DNA of 64,000 nt from Rebecca billardiae RCC1528 (lineage: Eukaryota > Haptophyta). Where the stretch lies: the NCBI GenBank assembly GCA_965240325.2, contig OZ251236.1, forward strand, positions 1,893,249 through 1,957,248. Reading direction: 5' to 3'. The notes under the pieces are model-generated. The model was not told the DNA's origin and did no database searches. It worked only from the letters and a program-made list of their open reading frames with translations. Shown here piece by piece: positions 36,646 through 47,105 of the stretch (the stretch's first letter is position 1; each line of letters starts with the position of its first letter). The translations under genes were made by a program, and so were the position numbers.

Positions 36646-37269
36646 ATGGCCACGCCGCCGCGCGCAGCCGGGCCGGAGTCGCCGGCGGCGGTGAGCGCGG
36701 GCGAGGCGGGCCCGAGCCGGCGCCGCTCGGCCACCGCGCCCGGCGCCGACCCGTCGGCCCGCTCGCCCCGCAGCGGCGGCTTCGAGTCGCCCTCGCTCAC
36801 GCCGCTGCCGTGGCGCGGCGAGCACGACCCGTTCACCGAGGCGTCGTCGCCCTCGCGCCAGGACCGGCTCTCGCTGCTGCAGCTCGAGGCGCACGTGATC
36901 AACCTGCAGGCGCACCTGCAGCAGACCGACGCCGAGCGCGCCGAGCAGGAGCGGCTGGCCGCGCAGGCGTCGGCCGAGCTGCACGCGGCGAGCGCCGCGC
37001 GCGACGCCGCCGACGCGCGCGCGGACGAGGCGGCGGCGCGCGCGGGCGCGGAGGCGAACCGCGCGGCGGAGGCGGCGGCGCGCGCGGACGAGGCGGTGGC
37101 GCGCGCCGCCGCCGCCGAGGCGCGCGCCGCCGAGGCGGAGGCGCGCGAGGCGGGCGCGAGCGCGCGCGCCGCGTCCGCCGAGGGCCGCGTGCGCGCGGTC
37201 GAGGGCGCGCTCGAGGCGCTGCGAGAGGACGGGCTGGCGCGCCCGCCCGCGGTCTTCTCGTGGCCGCCG

Positions 37270-37304
<35 letters not shown>

Positions 37305-39632
37305 CGATGTCGGCGGCGGCGGCGGCGCGGACGGGGCGGACGAGGCGGACGACGGCGGCGGGCTCGGGCGCGCGGTGCGCGGGCTGTGCGCGCGCGCGTG
37401 GCAGCGCGGCCACGACGCGGCGCGTCTCGAGGCGGCCAAGGCGGTGACCAAGGCGTGGGCGCAGGGGTACGACGAGGGGAGGGCGGGGGGCAGGGGCGCG
37501 CCGGCGGCCGCCGCCGCCGCGCCCGCCGCAGGGGGCTCGCCGCCCTCGCCGCGGCCCGCCGCCGCCGCCGGCGCGGGCGCGGCCGGCGCAGGCGCGGCGC
37601 GCGCCGTCGCGGCCGCGGCCGAGGCGCACGCCGCGGTCGCCGCCGCCGAGGCGCGCGCGCTCGTCGCGGCGGAGGCGCGCGCGGTGGCGGCGGCGGAGGC
37701 GCGCGCGCTCGTCGCGGCGGCGGAGGCCGACGTGGCCGCCGTCACGCTCGTCGCCGAGGTCGTGAGCGAGCTCGTCGGCGCGGCGAGCGCGGACGTGCTC
37801 GGCGAGCCCGCGGCCGCGCCGCCGCCGCCGCTCTCCGCCGCCGCGCCGCCTGCCCACCCGCCGCCGCCCGCGCCCGCGCCGCCCGCGCCCGCCGCCGCGC
37901 CGCCCGCGCCCGCCGCCGCGCCGCCCGCGCCCGCCGCCGCGCCCGCGCTGCCGTTCGGCTCCGAGTCGTTCGCGGACGGCGCGTTTGGCCGCGGCAGCGC
38001 GTTTGGCTGCGGCGGCGCGGATGAGGCCGGCGCGTTCGGCGGCGCCGAGGGCGGCGCGGACTGCTGCGGGTTCGGCGCGGGCAGCTGCGAGGGCAGCGCC
38101 TTCGCGCAGGGCGCGCACGCCGACGGCTTTGCCGCCGCCGCGTTTGGCGGCGCGCCGCACGCGCGCGCCGAGCGCGCGGCCGCCGAGCCGGCGGCTGCGG
38201 CGCCCGCGCCCGCACAGCCGTCGCTGCCGCCGCGCGCCGCCGCGGTGGCCGTCGACGAGCCGCCGCCGCCGCCCGACCCGTTTGCCGCGGGCGCGTTTGG
38301 CGCGCACGGCTGGCCGCCGCCCGCGGCCGCGGCCGAGGCCGAGGCGCGCACCGCGCCGCACGGCGCGGGCGGCGAGTTTGCGGCGGGCGCGTTTGGCGGC
38401 GGCGCGGGCGGCGGCGCTGGCGATGGCGGCGGCGGCGGTGGCGGCGAGTCCTTCGTCGCGCTCTTTGGCGGCGCGAGCTCGTGCGCGCTCCGCGCCGCGC
38501 CGCGCCGCGCCGCCCGTGTCCCCGCCGCCGCCGCGCGCCGCGCGCTCACGCGCGCCTGCGCCCGCGTGCGCCGTGCGCGCGCGCGCGCGCTGTTCAGCGG
38601 GCTGGCCGAGGCGCTGCACGGCGCGCCCGCGAGCGCGGTGCCGCCGGGCGATGCGGGCGAGCTCAGGCTGGCCGCCGCGGCGGAGGGCGGCCTCGGCGAG
38701 GGCGTGGGCGAGGGCGGCGGCGCGCTGCTCGGCGGGCTGCTCGGCGGGCTCGCGCTGCTGCCCGCGTGCGCCGAGGGCGGCGCGGACGCGCTGCTGCCCG
38801 CGCCGCTCGAGCTGCCGGAAGCGCCCACGCCCACGCCGGGCGGCGGCGGCGCCGAGGCCGATGAGCCGGGCAGCGCGCCCGCGCGGCCGGGCTCGGAGCC
38901 GGGCACGCCGGTGGGCGTGGGCGTGCCGCAGCTCGACACCGAGCCGCTGCCGCGCAGCGCGGCCGTCGCAGGTGGGGGCGCGTGCGCGCGCGCGCGCGCG
39001 CGCGCCACGGCCGCGCCGTCGCGGCTCACGCGGCGCCCCCTCGCGCCGCGCGCGCGCGCCGCACAGGCGCCGAGCCGCCGCCGCCGCCGCTGGAGGCGCA
39101 GCTGGACGCGCAGCTGGCGGCGACGCAGCGCTGCGTCGAGCTGCTCGGCGGCGCGAGCGCGAGCGAGCCGGCCGCGTCGGCCGCGCCCGGCGCCGCGGCC
39201 GCTTCGCCGTTCGGCGGCGCGGGCGGCGCGGGCGGCGCGCTGCCGGCGGGTCTGAGCGCGGCCGAGCTGAGCGACCTCTTCGGCTGCGCGCCAATGCCGC
39301 CGCACGGCGGGCCGGGCGGCGCGAGCGCGCCGGCGAGCGCGCTCGGCGGGATGCTCGACGACCTCTTTGGCGGCGGCGCCGCGGCGCCGACGCCCGGTCC
39401 GAGCGCGGCGGCGGGCCCGGGCCCGGGCCCGGGCGGCGGCGACGGCGACGACCTGCTCGGCCTCGGCCTCGGCCTCGAGCCGCAGCCGCAGCCCGCGGCG
39501 AGTGCAGACACGCTCGGCGCGGCGTCGGCCACGCCCGCCGCCGCCGCGGCGTCGGCCGCCGCCGCCGCTGCCGCCGCGCCGGCGACCGAGGCGCAAGCGC
39601 CGGTGCTCGTGGAGGAGGACAGCTTGCTCTGA
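36646..39632 (+). CDS. Coiled-coil, low-complexity protein with DPF/DLF motifs (3 exons)
   Basis: Exons are 36646-38480, 38598-38971 and 39067-39632, giving 924 residues. The introns (117 and 95 bp) have GTGCG and GTGGG donors and CAG acceptors. The first is a multiple of three and stop-free, so the frame appears continuous; splicing removes an Arg/Ala-only insert and joins FGGASS to GLAEALHG. After a Ser/Pro-rich N-terminus with HDPFTEA, residues about 78-190 form an Ala/Glu/Arg coiled coil, followed by poly-Gly (about 207-235) and Ala/Pro-rich sequence. The C-terminal half repeats short Phe motifs in disordered sequence (PDPFAAGAFG, DGAFGRG, LSDLFG, LDDLFGGG) and DDLLGLGLGLE. DPF and DLF motifs and DLLGL-type boxes bind AP-2 ear domains or clathrin in endocytic adaptors, so a vesicle-coat accessory role is a hypothesis only. 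Confidence 0.68.
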
Positions 39633-41640
39633 TTTAGACCGACGACCGTGCGCGAGCGTGATCGAATGAATCATAACCGCGACGAGACTGTGTCCGGGGC
39701 CTGGCAGTGGCTCAGACTGTCACAGTGCGCTAACCGCCACCGAAAGTTGAATTGGCAGAATCGGCCGATGCCCGATTCCGCGATCAGGGACGTTTTCGCG
39801 GCGGCCGGCCGCCATCGCTGGCGCAGCCATCCGCGCGCGAACACGCGCGCGCAGCGACGCCAGCCGCATGGCGTGCGCCAAGACGGGGGGCGGCTGAGTT
39901 CTGCATCACCTACGCTCGTTCGGGCTCGCGGGTCATGCCTCCCATTGCGGCCGCCTCCGTCCGCCTTTGACCAGAGTGCGCGTGCAGGTGCGCCAGCAGT
40001 TTGCGACATCGCCTCCCGCGCGCCGCGCCACACCGCGGCTGACAGGGGGGTCTAGGAGGGAATCGCAGAAAGTTACGTGCTGGCTGAAATTGTTCGGTGT
40101 ACACGCATCATCAAAGGTAGCACAGCTGCGTTTCGCCGTTGACGAGCTGCACCCCCCCTCAATTCGCGGGCTCCCCGCTGTCGCCTCGCGAGCAGGAACA
40201 TCTGAAATCCGCACGCGAACATGCGTGCGCAGAGACGCCAGCCGCATGGCGTGCGCCAAGACGGGGGGCGGCTGAGTTCTGCATCACTCACGCTCGTTCG
40301 GGCTCGCGGGTCATGCCTCCCATCGCGGCCGCCTCCGTCCGCCTCTGACCGGAGTGCGCGTGCCGGGCGCTCGGCAGCCTGCGCGCGCACCTCGCGCGCG
40401 CCGCGCCACACGGCGGCTCACAGCGGGGTCTAGGAGGGCATCGCAGAAAGTTACGTGGCCGAAATTGTTCGGTGTACACGCATGGCCAAGTGCATCACAG
40501 CTGCGTTCCACTGTTCACGAGCTGCACCCCCTTGCATTCGCGGGCGCGCCGCGGCCGCGCTCGCGCAGGCGCATGGGATCCACGTGTTGGCTCGATCATC
40601 GGGATCAAGCGGGCTGCGCAGGCAGTGGGCTGGCGTACGAGATCACTACACGCGCAGTGTCAGAATACGCTGCATCAGGTGTGCCCCGTCGGCTGTGCTG
40701 CTGAGCATACGGCACACGACGCGCACTCGAGCAGTCTGGCTGGCGATGAGCCCGAGCATCCCAGCTGGCGCACCACAACGATTGCCGGGTGGGCGGGTGG
40801 GCAGTTTTCGTGAATTCTCAAACGAAAGAACGAGTACCCACATAGACAAACGAACTTACAGCCGTGCAAAACACACGCAGATGCCCGTTCTTCGGCAAAG
40901 AAAGGGGAGCCAAGCGGTACAAGCCGTACAAACAAGTGATGAAAGTTGAAAGTACTTCGTTGCGCGGGTGGCGGGATCGCGAGGGCCCGCGGCGAATTGG
41001 AAACACCGAAAGACGGGCAGACGGCCGCGAAGGCGGCCAAAAGTTGGGTTGTGGGCGATTGCGGGGCGAGCGGTCTTGCGTCGCATCGCACGGGGCGCGC
41101 GCGGCCGTGCAGCTGGAAAGTGGTCTGGAGCGCCATCAGAGACGTGAACTAACAGTAGCCAGCGTCGCTCGCTGCTACCTTGCCGCCTCTGGTCAGTGTG
41201 CGCGCCCACGCTGCCCGAATCGGCGAGCAGCGGGCGCCAGCCGATCGTGCTGCAGCCGTGTGAATGAGTGACAGTGGACAGTCAACGAGGAGTGAGCGAG
41301 GGCTGCTGACGGTGTATAGCCCTACTCAGTTGCGCGCCATGCGGCCTCGCACGTCTGCGCAAGAGCTACAGCACGAGCCGTCGTAGCTTTTCAAAGCGTT
41401 CCGACTAGCCACAAGTCCATCCGTGGCCGAGCCGTCTCACGAGGAGCTGTAGGTGAGCGGGTTGCGAATACTGCCCTGAGCGCATCCCATGCGCACATCC
41501 TGCAACCAGCAATGCCGCACGAGCATGCAGACGTTTGAGGCATTATCCATCTGTGTCGCCGTCGCGTCGCGGGTACGGCGGTTCCGCTGACTAGCTCGGT
41601 TTGGCGCTGTGCGCGCTGCCGCCGCACCAGGGCCGCAGTG
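39633..41640. other. Start of subtelomere, no gene supported
   Basis: No ORF here has convincing composition or splice support. It contains one local duplication (listed separately). The 40800-41060 stretch is the least GC-rich and has overlapping small frames on both strands that I do not believe. Confidence 0.5.
39823..40575. repeat. Two diverged tandem copies, period about 378 bp
   Basis: The landmark GCCGCATGGCGTGCGCCAAG occurs at 39863 and 40241, 378 bp apart. Similarity continues through GTCTAGGAGGG, AAAGTTACGTG and GTACACGCAT to the stretch beginning CGAGCTGCACCCCC. The copies differ by scattered substitutions and small indels. Confidence 0.8.
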
Positions 41641-41649
41641 GCCGCGCCG

Positions 41650-42600
41650 CGGCTCGAGCTTGGCGCCCGCTGAGTGCTGCTGAAGCCTAGTAGTGCTGAG
41701 CGGGCTCGGACGCAAAGCCAGCGCCCCAGAGGCGGGCCGCGCGGCAGGGAGCTCGGAGGACGCGCAGCCGTCCCAACGCCTGGGTCGAAGCTGCCCCCGC
41801 CCCGGCCCCCCATCTTACTCCTCGCCCAACCTGCACCTGGTGCGCGTAGTGAGCGGCAGCCGCTGCGGCGACCAGGCCCGGCACCGCGCGTGAGCGCAGC
41901 AAGCTCTCTGCGCACTGCCGCCCCTCGTAGTACTCGCCCACTGCGTCGCCGCTGGGCGCGGCCGAGACGAGCCCCTTTGAGCGTGACCATCACGGGTCGT
42001 CAGCGGTGGCGAGCGTCTGCTGGCGAGCCTTGGCTGCATGGTGCGCGTCGTCTAGCCAAGCAGCCATCAGCCGCGCCCGCGCCGTGCCGACTGGCGCAGC
42101 CGGCGAGCTCGCGACGCCGTGCGGCTCGGCTGGTCAGCTCGTCGGATCTGGGCGCCGCACGCGGCGGCGCAACCGAGATCGAGGCGTGGCGCCCCGCGGC
42201 GTGCTCGCGCGCGCCCGCACTGGCTGCCCGCGCCCCAGGTTCGACCTGTCGAGGCCGCACCGACGCTGCGTCGGCGGCAGCGCGCGCGTGGCCGCCACCG
42301 GCCGTGCCGCCCGTGGGCGCGATGGCAGGCGATGGCAGCACGTGGGTTGGGCCGCGAGCCAACCGAGCGACCGCAGCGCATGCTAGGTCGGCGGCGCGTG
42401 GCGCGAGCGCGTCGCGGCAGTGTCTGGCGCAGCGCACCAGCCCAGCCTGCCCCCGCCCCCGCGCCCCCATCCTCCACCTCGTCCGAACTGCCTCTGGTGC
42501 GCACCATCACGGCCGCGCTGCGTACGCTGCTGGGTGCCGCTGCTCGCGCACGCGTCTCGCTTCGAGGGAGAGCGGCCGTCCCTTGCCGTGGCGCGTGGTT
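41650..42600. repeat. Subtelomeric duplicated segment, copy A
   Basis: Shares a series of collinear blocks with 45570-46750: GCCCCGGCCCCCCATCTT, a GTGAGCGGCAGCCGCTGCG block, CTGGCGAGCCTTGGCTGC, CGCGTCGTCTAGCCAAGCAG, and a later CATCACGGCCGCG block. Order and orientation are the same. A shorter third copy lies near 43760-43870. Confidence 0.8.
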
Positions 42601-42773
42601 GTCGGGACGTCTGTCGGGCGTGTCCACACGCGTTATCCCGCCCGAGCGCGCCGGTTCGCAGCGCGGCGCGCGCCCACGGTCGGCTAGCCGGCTGCGGTGG
42701 CGGGCGCGCGTACGCTGCGGTTCGCGTGAGCCAGCTGACGGCGATGCGGAATAAGCTGCTCTAACTCGCTGCA

Positions 42774-43640
42774 TGGCTGACCGTCGAGGGCGTCGGCTCG
42801 GTCGGTGGGAACGCGTCTCTAGAGGCGGATCCACCCGGCACTTCAACTCGCTTTGGTGCACTGATTCGCAGCGCGGCGCGCCCGCGCTCGGCTCGCCGGC
42901 GGTGGTTGGATGCTCATGCTGCGACCGCGCGGCGTTGCGCGTGAGGCCTCCGTTCGCGGCGAGGCGGCGTCCGCTCTGACTGGTGGCGTGGCTGACCGTC
43001 GAGGGGGTCGGGTCGCTCGAACGCGTACTTAGAGGCGCATCCACCCGGCGCCTCGACTCGCTTTGCTGCACTGATGATTCGCGGCGCGGCCCGCGCGCGG
43101 TCGGCTCGCGGGCGGTGGTTGGGCGCTGCGCCCGCGCGGCGGTGCGCGTGAGGCCTCAGTTCGCTGCGAGGCGGCGTCCGCTCTAACTGGTGGCGTGGCT
43201 GACCGTCGAGGGGGTCGGGTCGGTCGGTCGGAACGCGTCTTTCGAGGCCGATCGACCCGGCGCCTCGACTCGCTTTGCTGCACTGATCATTCTCGGCGCG
43301 GCACTCGCGCGGTCGGCTCGACAGCGGTGGTTGGGCGCTGCGACCGCGCGGCCGTGCGCGTGAGGCCTCAGTTCGCTGCGAGGCGGCGTCCGCTCTAACT
43401 GGTGGCGTGGCTGACCGTCGAGGGGGTCGGGTCGGTCGGTCGGAACGCGTCTTTCGAGGCCGATCGACCCGGCGCCTCGACTCGCTTTGCTGCACTGATC
43501 ATTCTCGGCGCGGCACTCGCGCGGTCGGCTCGACAGCGGTGGTTGGGCGCTGCGACCGCGCGGCCGTGCGCGTGAGGCCTCAGTTCGCTGCGAGGCGGCA
43601 TCCGCTCTGACAAGCGGCGTGGCTGGCCGTCGGAGGACTG
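42774..43640. repeat. Tandem repeat, period about 207-215 bp, four copies plus partial
   Basis: Copies begin with a TGGCTGACCGTCGAG-type block at 42774, 42989, 43196 and 43408, and a partial at 43620. The third and fourth are nearly identical; the first is most diverged. Each contains AACGCGTCT and a GTGAGGCCTC block. Not the same sequence as the large satellite, despite similar length. Confidence 0.88.
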
Positions 43641-43759
43641 GGCTCGGTAGGTTGGAATGATGCTGCTTTCGAGGCGGATCCAGCCAAAGCTCGTCATCTG
43701 CTCCCCCGAGCGCACCACTACTGATTTGAAGCGCGGCGCGCGCCAGCTATGCAGTGCCA

Positions 43760-43870
43760 CGACCGTCCCAGCGCCTCGCCCTGGTCAAAGCTGCCCCCGC
43801 CCCGGCCCCCCATCTTACGCTTCGTCCAAACTGCACCTTGTGCGCGTAGTGAGCGGCAACCGTGTGCCGC
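43760..43870. repeat. Short third copy of the duplicated subtelomeric block
   Basis: The sequence around GCCCCGGCCCCCCATCTTA and the following GCGTAGTGAGCGGCAACCG block match the left parts of the segments at 41770-41900 and 45690-45820. Confidence 0.75.
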
Positions 43871-43879
43871 TCGCCCAGC

Positions 43880-44640
43880 GCGCGCAAGCTGGATGGCGAT
43901 CGCCGACCGACGACTGGTGGTTGCCCCCGCGCTGCCTCGCATATGCCAAGCACGCAGCAGACGCTGCAGACGGCAGGGCACGCGCGGCGGATGTGCGGTG
44001 GAGGGCGCTTGGCCGGGTGCGCACGAGAAGGGTGGTATATACGCGCGCGTCTGACGCGCGACAGCCTACATGGTGCAGGCTTCTCGCCGACTCGCGCCAC
44101 GCACGCCGGCAGCACGCGAGCCTGGCGACAATCGGCTGGCCGCGAGCCATCACACGCTGCGGGGCTGCACCCGCGCCGGGGGCGGCGAGCGTGCAAGGAG
44201 AGGGGCCGAAGCGCACGCGCGCTGCCCGCACCACGCGCGCGATACCGACCCGTCCTCAAGCCCGCCTCTGCGCCCGGGTGCGCCGCCACGTGCGGTGCAA
44301 CGCAGGCGTGGGATCGGAACCATCGCCGCACGCGCCAGTGGTGATGATGGCACCAGCTGACGACCGCCGGCCAGTCGCCACGTGCTCTGTCGGGGCCGGC
44401 GCGGCGGCGAGTAGAGACGAGGCTTGCCAGGCGCCGGCAGAGAGGCTGACGAGGTCTGCCACGGCGCCATCGCACGTAGCGGACTGTGCTGAGCCAGAGG
44501 GCTGCAGGCCTGCAGCTGCATCATAGCAACGCTGTCAGGGCTTGATGGCAAGTAGTCAGCACAGTGAGCACCTCAGACTCTTTCGCTGCAGCAAGGGGGG
44601 CGCAGAAGCTCGCGGGCACTTGGGGCGTCCGCCCAGCGTG
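43880..44640. other. Subtelomeric spacer, no gene seen
   Basis: GC-rich with only shadow-like frames on both strands. No repeats or RNA genes recognised here. Confidence 0.4.
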
Positions 44641-44649
44641 CGCCCCGAA

Positions 44650-44960
44650 GCAAACTACGGCGGTGCGGTGCCGCTCTATACCACCGTTAGACCAAGTATG
44701 TCACGTGGGGCGTGGCGTCAGGCCCCTCAGGGGCGCGCCCCAGCGTGCACATCTTGCCCGCCGTCACAGCGGCCAAGGTCTCCGCCAACGCGCGGGCGCT
44801 GGGGGCGTCGGCTAAGGGCGCGCCCCGACCCAAGCGGTGGTGCAGTGCCGCTCTATACTACCGGTGGATCAAGTCTGACACGTGGGGCGCGGCGCCAGGC
44901 CCCTCAGGGGCGCGCCCCAGCGTGCACGTCTTGCCCGCCAGCACAACTGCCACTCTGCTG
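44650..44960. repeat. Two tandem copies, period 177 bp
   Basis: The landmark ACGTGGGGCG occurs at 44703 and 44880, 177 bp apart. Both copies include GCCGCTCTATAC, GCCCCTCAGGGGCGCGCCCC and CTTGCCCGCC. The central CCCCTCAGGGGCGCGCCCC is partly palindromic. Confidence 0.85.
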
Positions 44961-45569
44961 GCACACGTCGCGGGTATGCGTGGTGCCCAGCTAAACAGCG
45001 AGATGGCGCGCCCGCTGCTGCGACCGCGTGACGGCGGCCCCGTCACTCGTCACGTGCGCGGCGCTGGCCCCCGCGCGCGCGGTCGCGCTCGGTGCCCGAC
45101 AGCGCGTGTCGCGCTCCGAGCGCTCGCCGAGCGAAGCGGCGCGGGCCGCGTTGGGGCGGAGCCTCCATGCAGCCTCACACTGCACGCGAGCTGAGCCGAT
45201 GCGCTCGCGCCGCGTCCGCTCTCCCTCGGCGCGCTTGATGACCCCAGCTGCGGCGGCGGTCGCAGCCGTGCGATGCGCCGAGCAGCGCGTCGCGGCGCTT
45301 GGCGTCGCGCTCGCCGCCGCGCGCCCCTGTGACGGGCGCGTCCCTCCGCGCGCGAATCGCGCCCCACGAGGCCGCCGCGGCCGCACCGCGCTCGCTTCGA
45401 GCCGGCGCGCGCTGGGCGCGAGCGTCTGCTGGTTCCCGCTGCCGTTGCCGCGCGCCGCGCCGAGCAGCGCGTGACGCCGGCCGATCGCGCGGCTCCCGTG
45501 CCGTGACACGTTTGCGTCCACGTCCCACCGCGCGCACGCGCGCTCCGCCGAGGCGCCAGCGGCCGCGCC
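44961..45569. other. Subtelomeric spacer, no gene seen
   Basis: Very GC-rich. Overlapping Arg/Ala-rich frames on both strands and no splice-supported coding sequence. Confidence 0.4.
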
Positions 45570-46121
45570 GCGCTTGAGCCGAGCGCGCGGCGCGCGTCTC
45601 GCCAAGGGCTGCTGCTGCGGGCGGCTGCCAGGTGCTGCCCCGCGCGGGCCCGCGCGCCAGGCAGCTGCGGGTGGGGAGCGCCGCAGCCGTCCCAGCGCCT
45701 CGCCCTCGGTCGACGCTGCTCCCCGCCCCGGCCCCCCATCTTGCTCTTCGTCCAACCTGCACCTGGTGCCCGCAGTGAGCGGCAGCCGCTGCGTCGACCA
45801 GGCCCCGCACCGCGCGTGAGCGCCTGCTCCCGTCGTACGGCAGCTCTCCGCGTGCCGTCTGACAGCCGCCTCGGGGTGTGTGTGTGGGTTGGGCGGCGGG
45901 TCGGTGACGACGGGCGTCTGCTGGCGAGCCTTGGCTGCAACCTGCGCGTCGTCTAGCCAAGCAGCCTTCACCCGCGCCCGCGCCCGCCGCCATCTGTAAT
46001 CTCAGTTGCCGCTCGCGCACGGCCCGTGCCGAGTGCTCCGACCGCGCGGCAGCTGCTGGCCTGGTTGGCGAGGTGCGATGAGCTGCGGCGCAGCACGCGG
46101 CGTTCAAGCAGAGCGCGAGGC

Positions 46122-46162
<41 letters not shown>

Positions 46163-46750
46163 GCTACCCGCACGAGGGCGCACGCAACGACCTCGAGCCA
46201 GCCTCTGGCTGCGGCTGCAGCGCCGAGGCCGGTGCGTCCGGAGCCGTGCCGGCTGCGCCGAGCGCGCGATGCCAGGCGCGCCCGCGTCCAGTGCGGCTCG
46301 GCTGGGCTCGTCTGACCTCGGCGAAGCACGCGGCGCCGCGGCCGAGGTCGATGCGTGGCATCCTGCGACTATGCCCGCGCGCGCCCGCACGGGCTGCCCG
46401 TGCCCCAGGCTCGGGCTGTCGCGGCCGTACCGATGCTGGGCCTGGGGCAGCGCGCGCGGCCGTCGCGGGCTGTCCATCGCGCGCCCGCGCGGGCGCGACC
46501 GCAGCGCGTGGGGCGGTGCGAGCCAGCCGGGCGACCGCAGCGCGTGCTGCCCGGAGGCGCGTGGCGGGAGCGCGCCGCGGACGTGGCTGGCGCCGCGCAC
46601 CAGCTCAGCTGCCCCCGCCCCGCGCCCCCATCTTCCACCTCGTCCGGGCCGCCTCCCGTGCGCGCCATCACGGCCGCGAGCGGCCTACGGGCCGAGCTGC
46701 TGCATGCCGCTGGTCGCGCACGCGCCTCACGTCGAAGGCGCGGCCGCCCC
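45570..46750. repeat. Subtelomeric duplicated segment, copy B
   Basis: Partner of 41650-42600, in the same orientation and with the same block order. It also contains the C36 run, absent from copy A. Divergence is substantial, so the duplication is not very recent. Confidence 0.8.
46125..46160. repeat. Homopolymer run of 36 C
   Basis: An uninterrupted C run, which on the opposite strand is poly-G able to form a quadruplex. Its exact length is unreliable in any assembly. Confidence 0.9.
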
Positions 46751-47105
46751 GTGCAAGGACGCGTGCACGTGGCGATCGAGACGAGCACACCCCAGCGCGG
46801 TCAGCGCGGGTCGGCAGTGGCGAGCAGCAGAAGAGCAGTCTCTATGTTGGACGGCCGCGCACGCCGCCGGGCCGAGCTCTGCGCGCAGACTTGGCGGCTG
46901 TTCACGCGTTGCTGACGGGCACCGCGCACTGTGCGGCGTCGTGCAAGCGACGGAAACGCGAGTGCATCCCCCCAGTACGCGCGCTCGACCGCTCGGCAGT
47001 GCACCCGCGCGGCCGCGTGCGGCCGGCTGCATTTACATGGCAGCGCGGCCGAGCGAGGGGAGTGGCGGTGCGCTCGCGTCGCCGCGCACTGTCGCGAGGC
47101 AGCGC
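46751..47105. other. Transition from the duplicated segment to the satellite
   Basis: GC-rich single-copy sequence within this window, ending just before the first satellite monomer. No gene seen. Confidence 0.4.

Noticed and set aside
40675-41271. Overlapping frames of 117-153 codons on both strands
   Set aside because: None is better than the others in composition; no splice or motif support.
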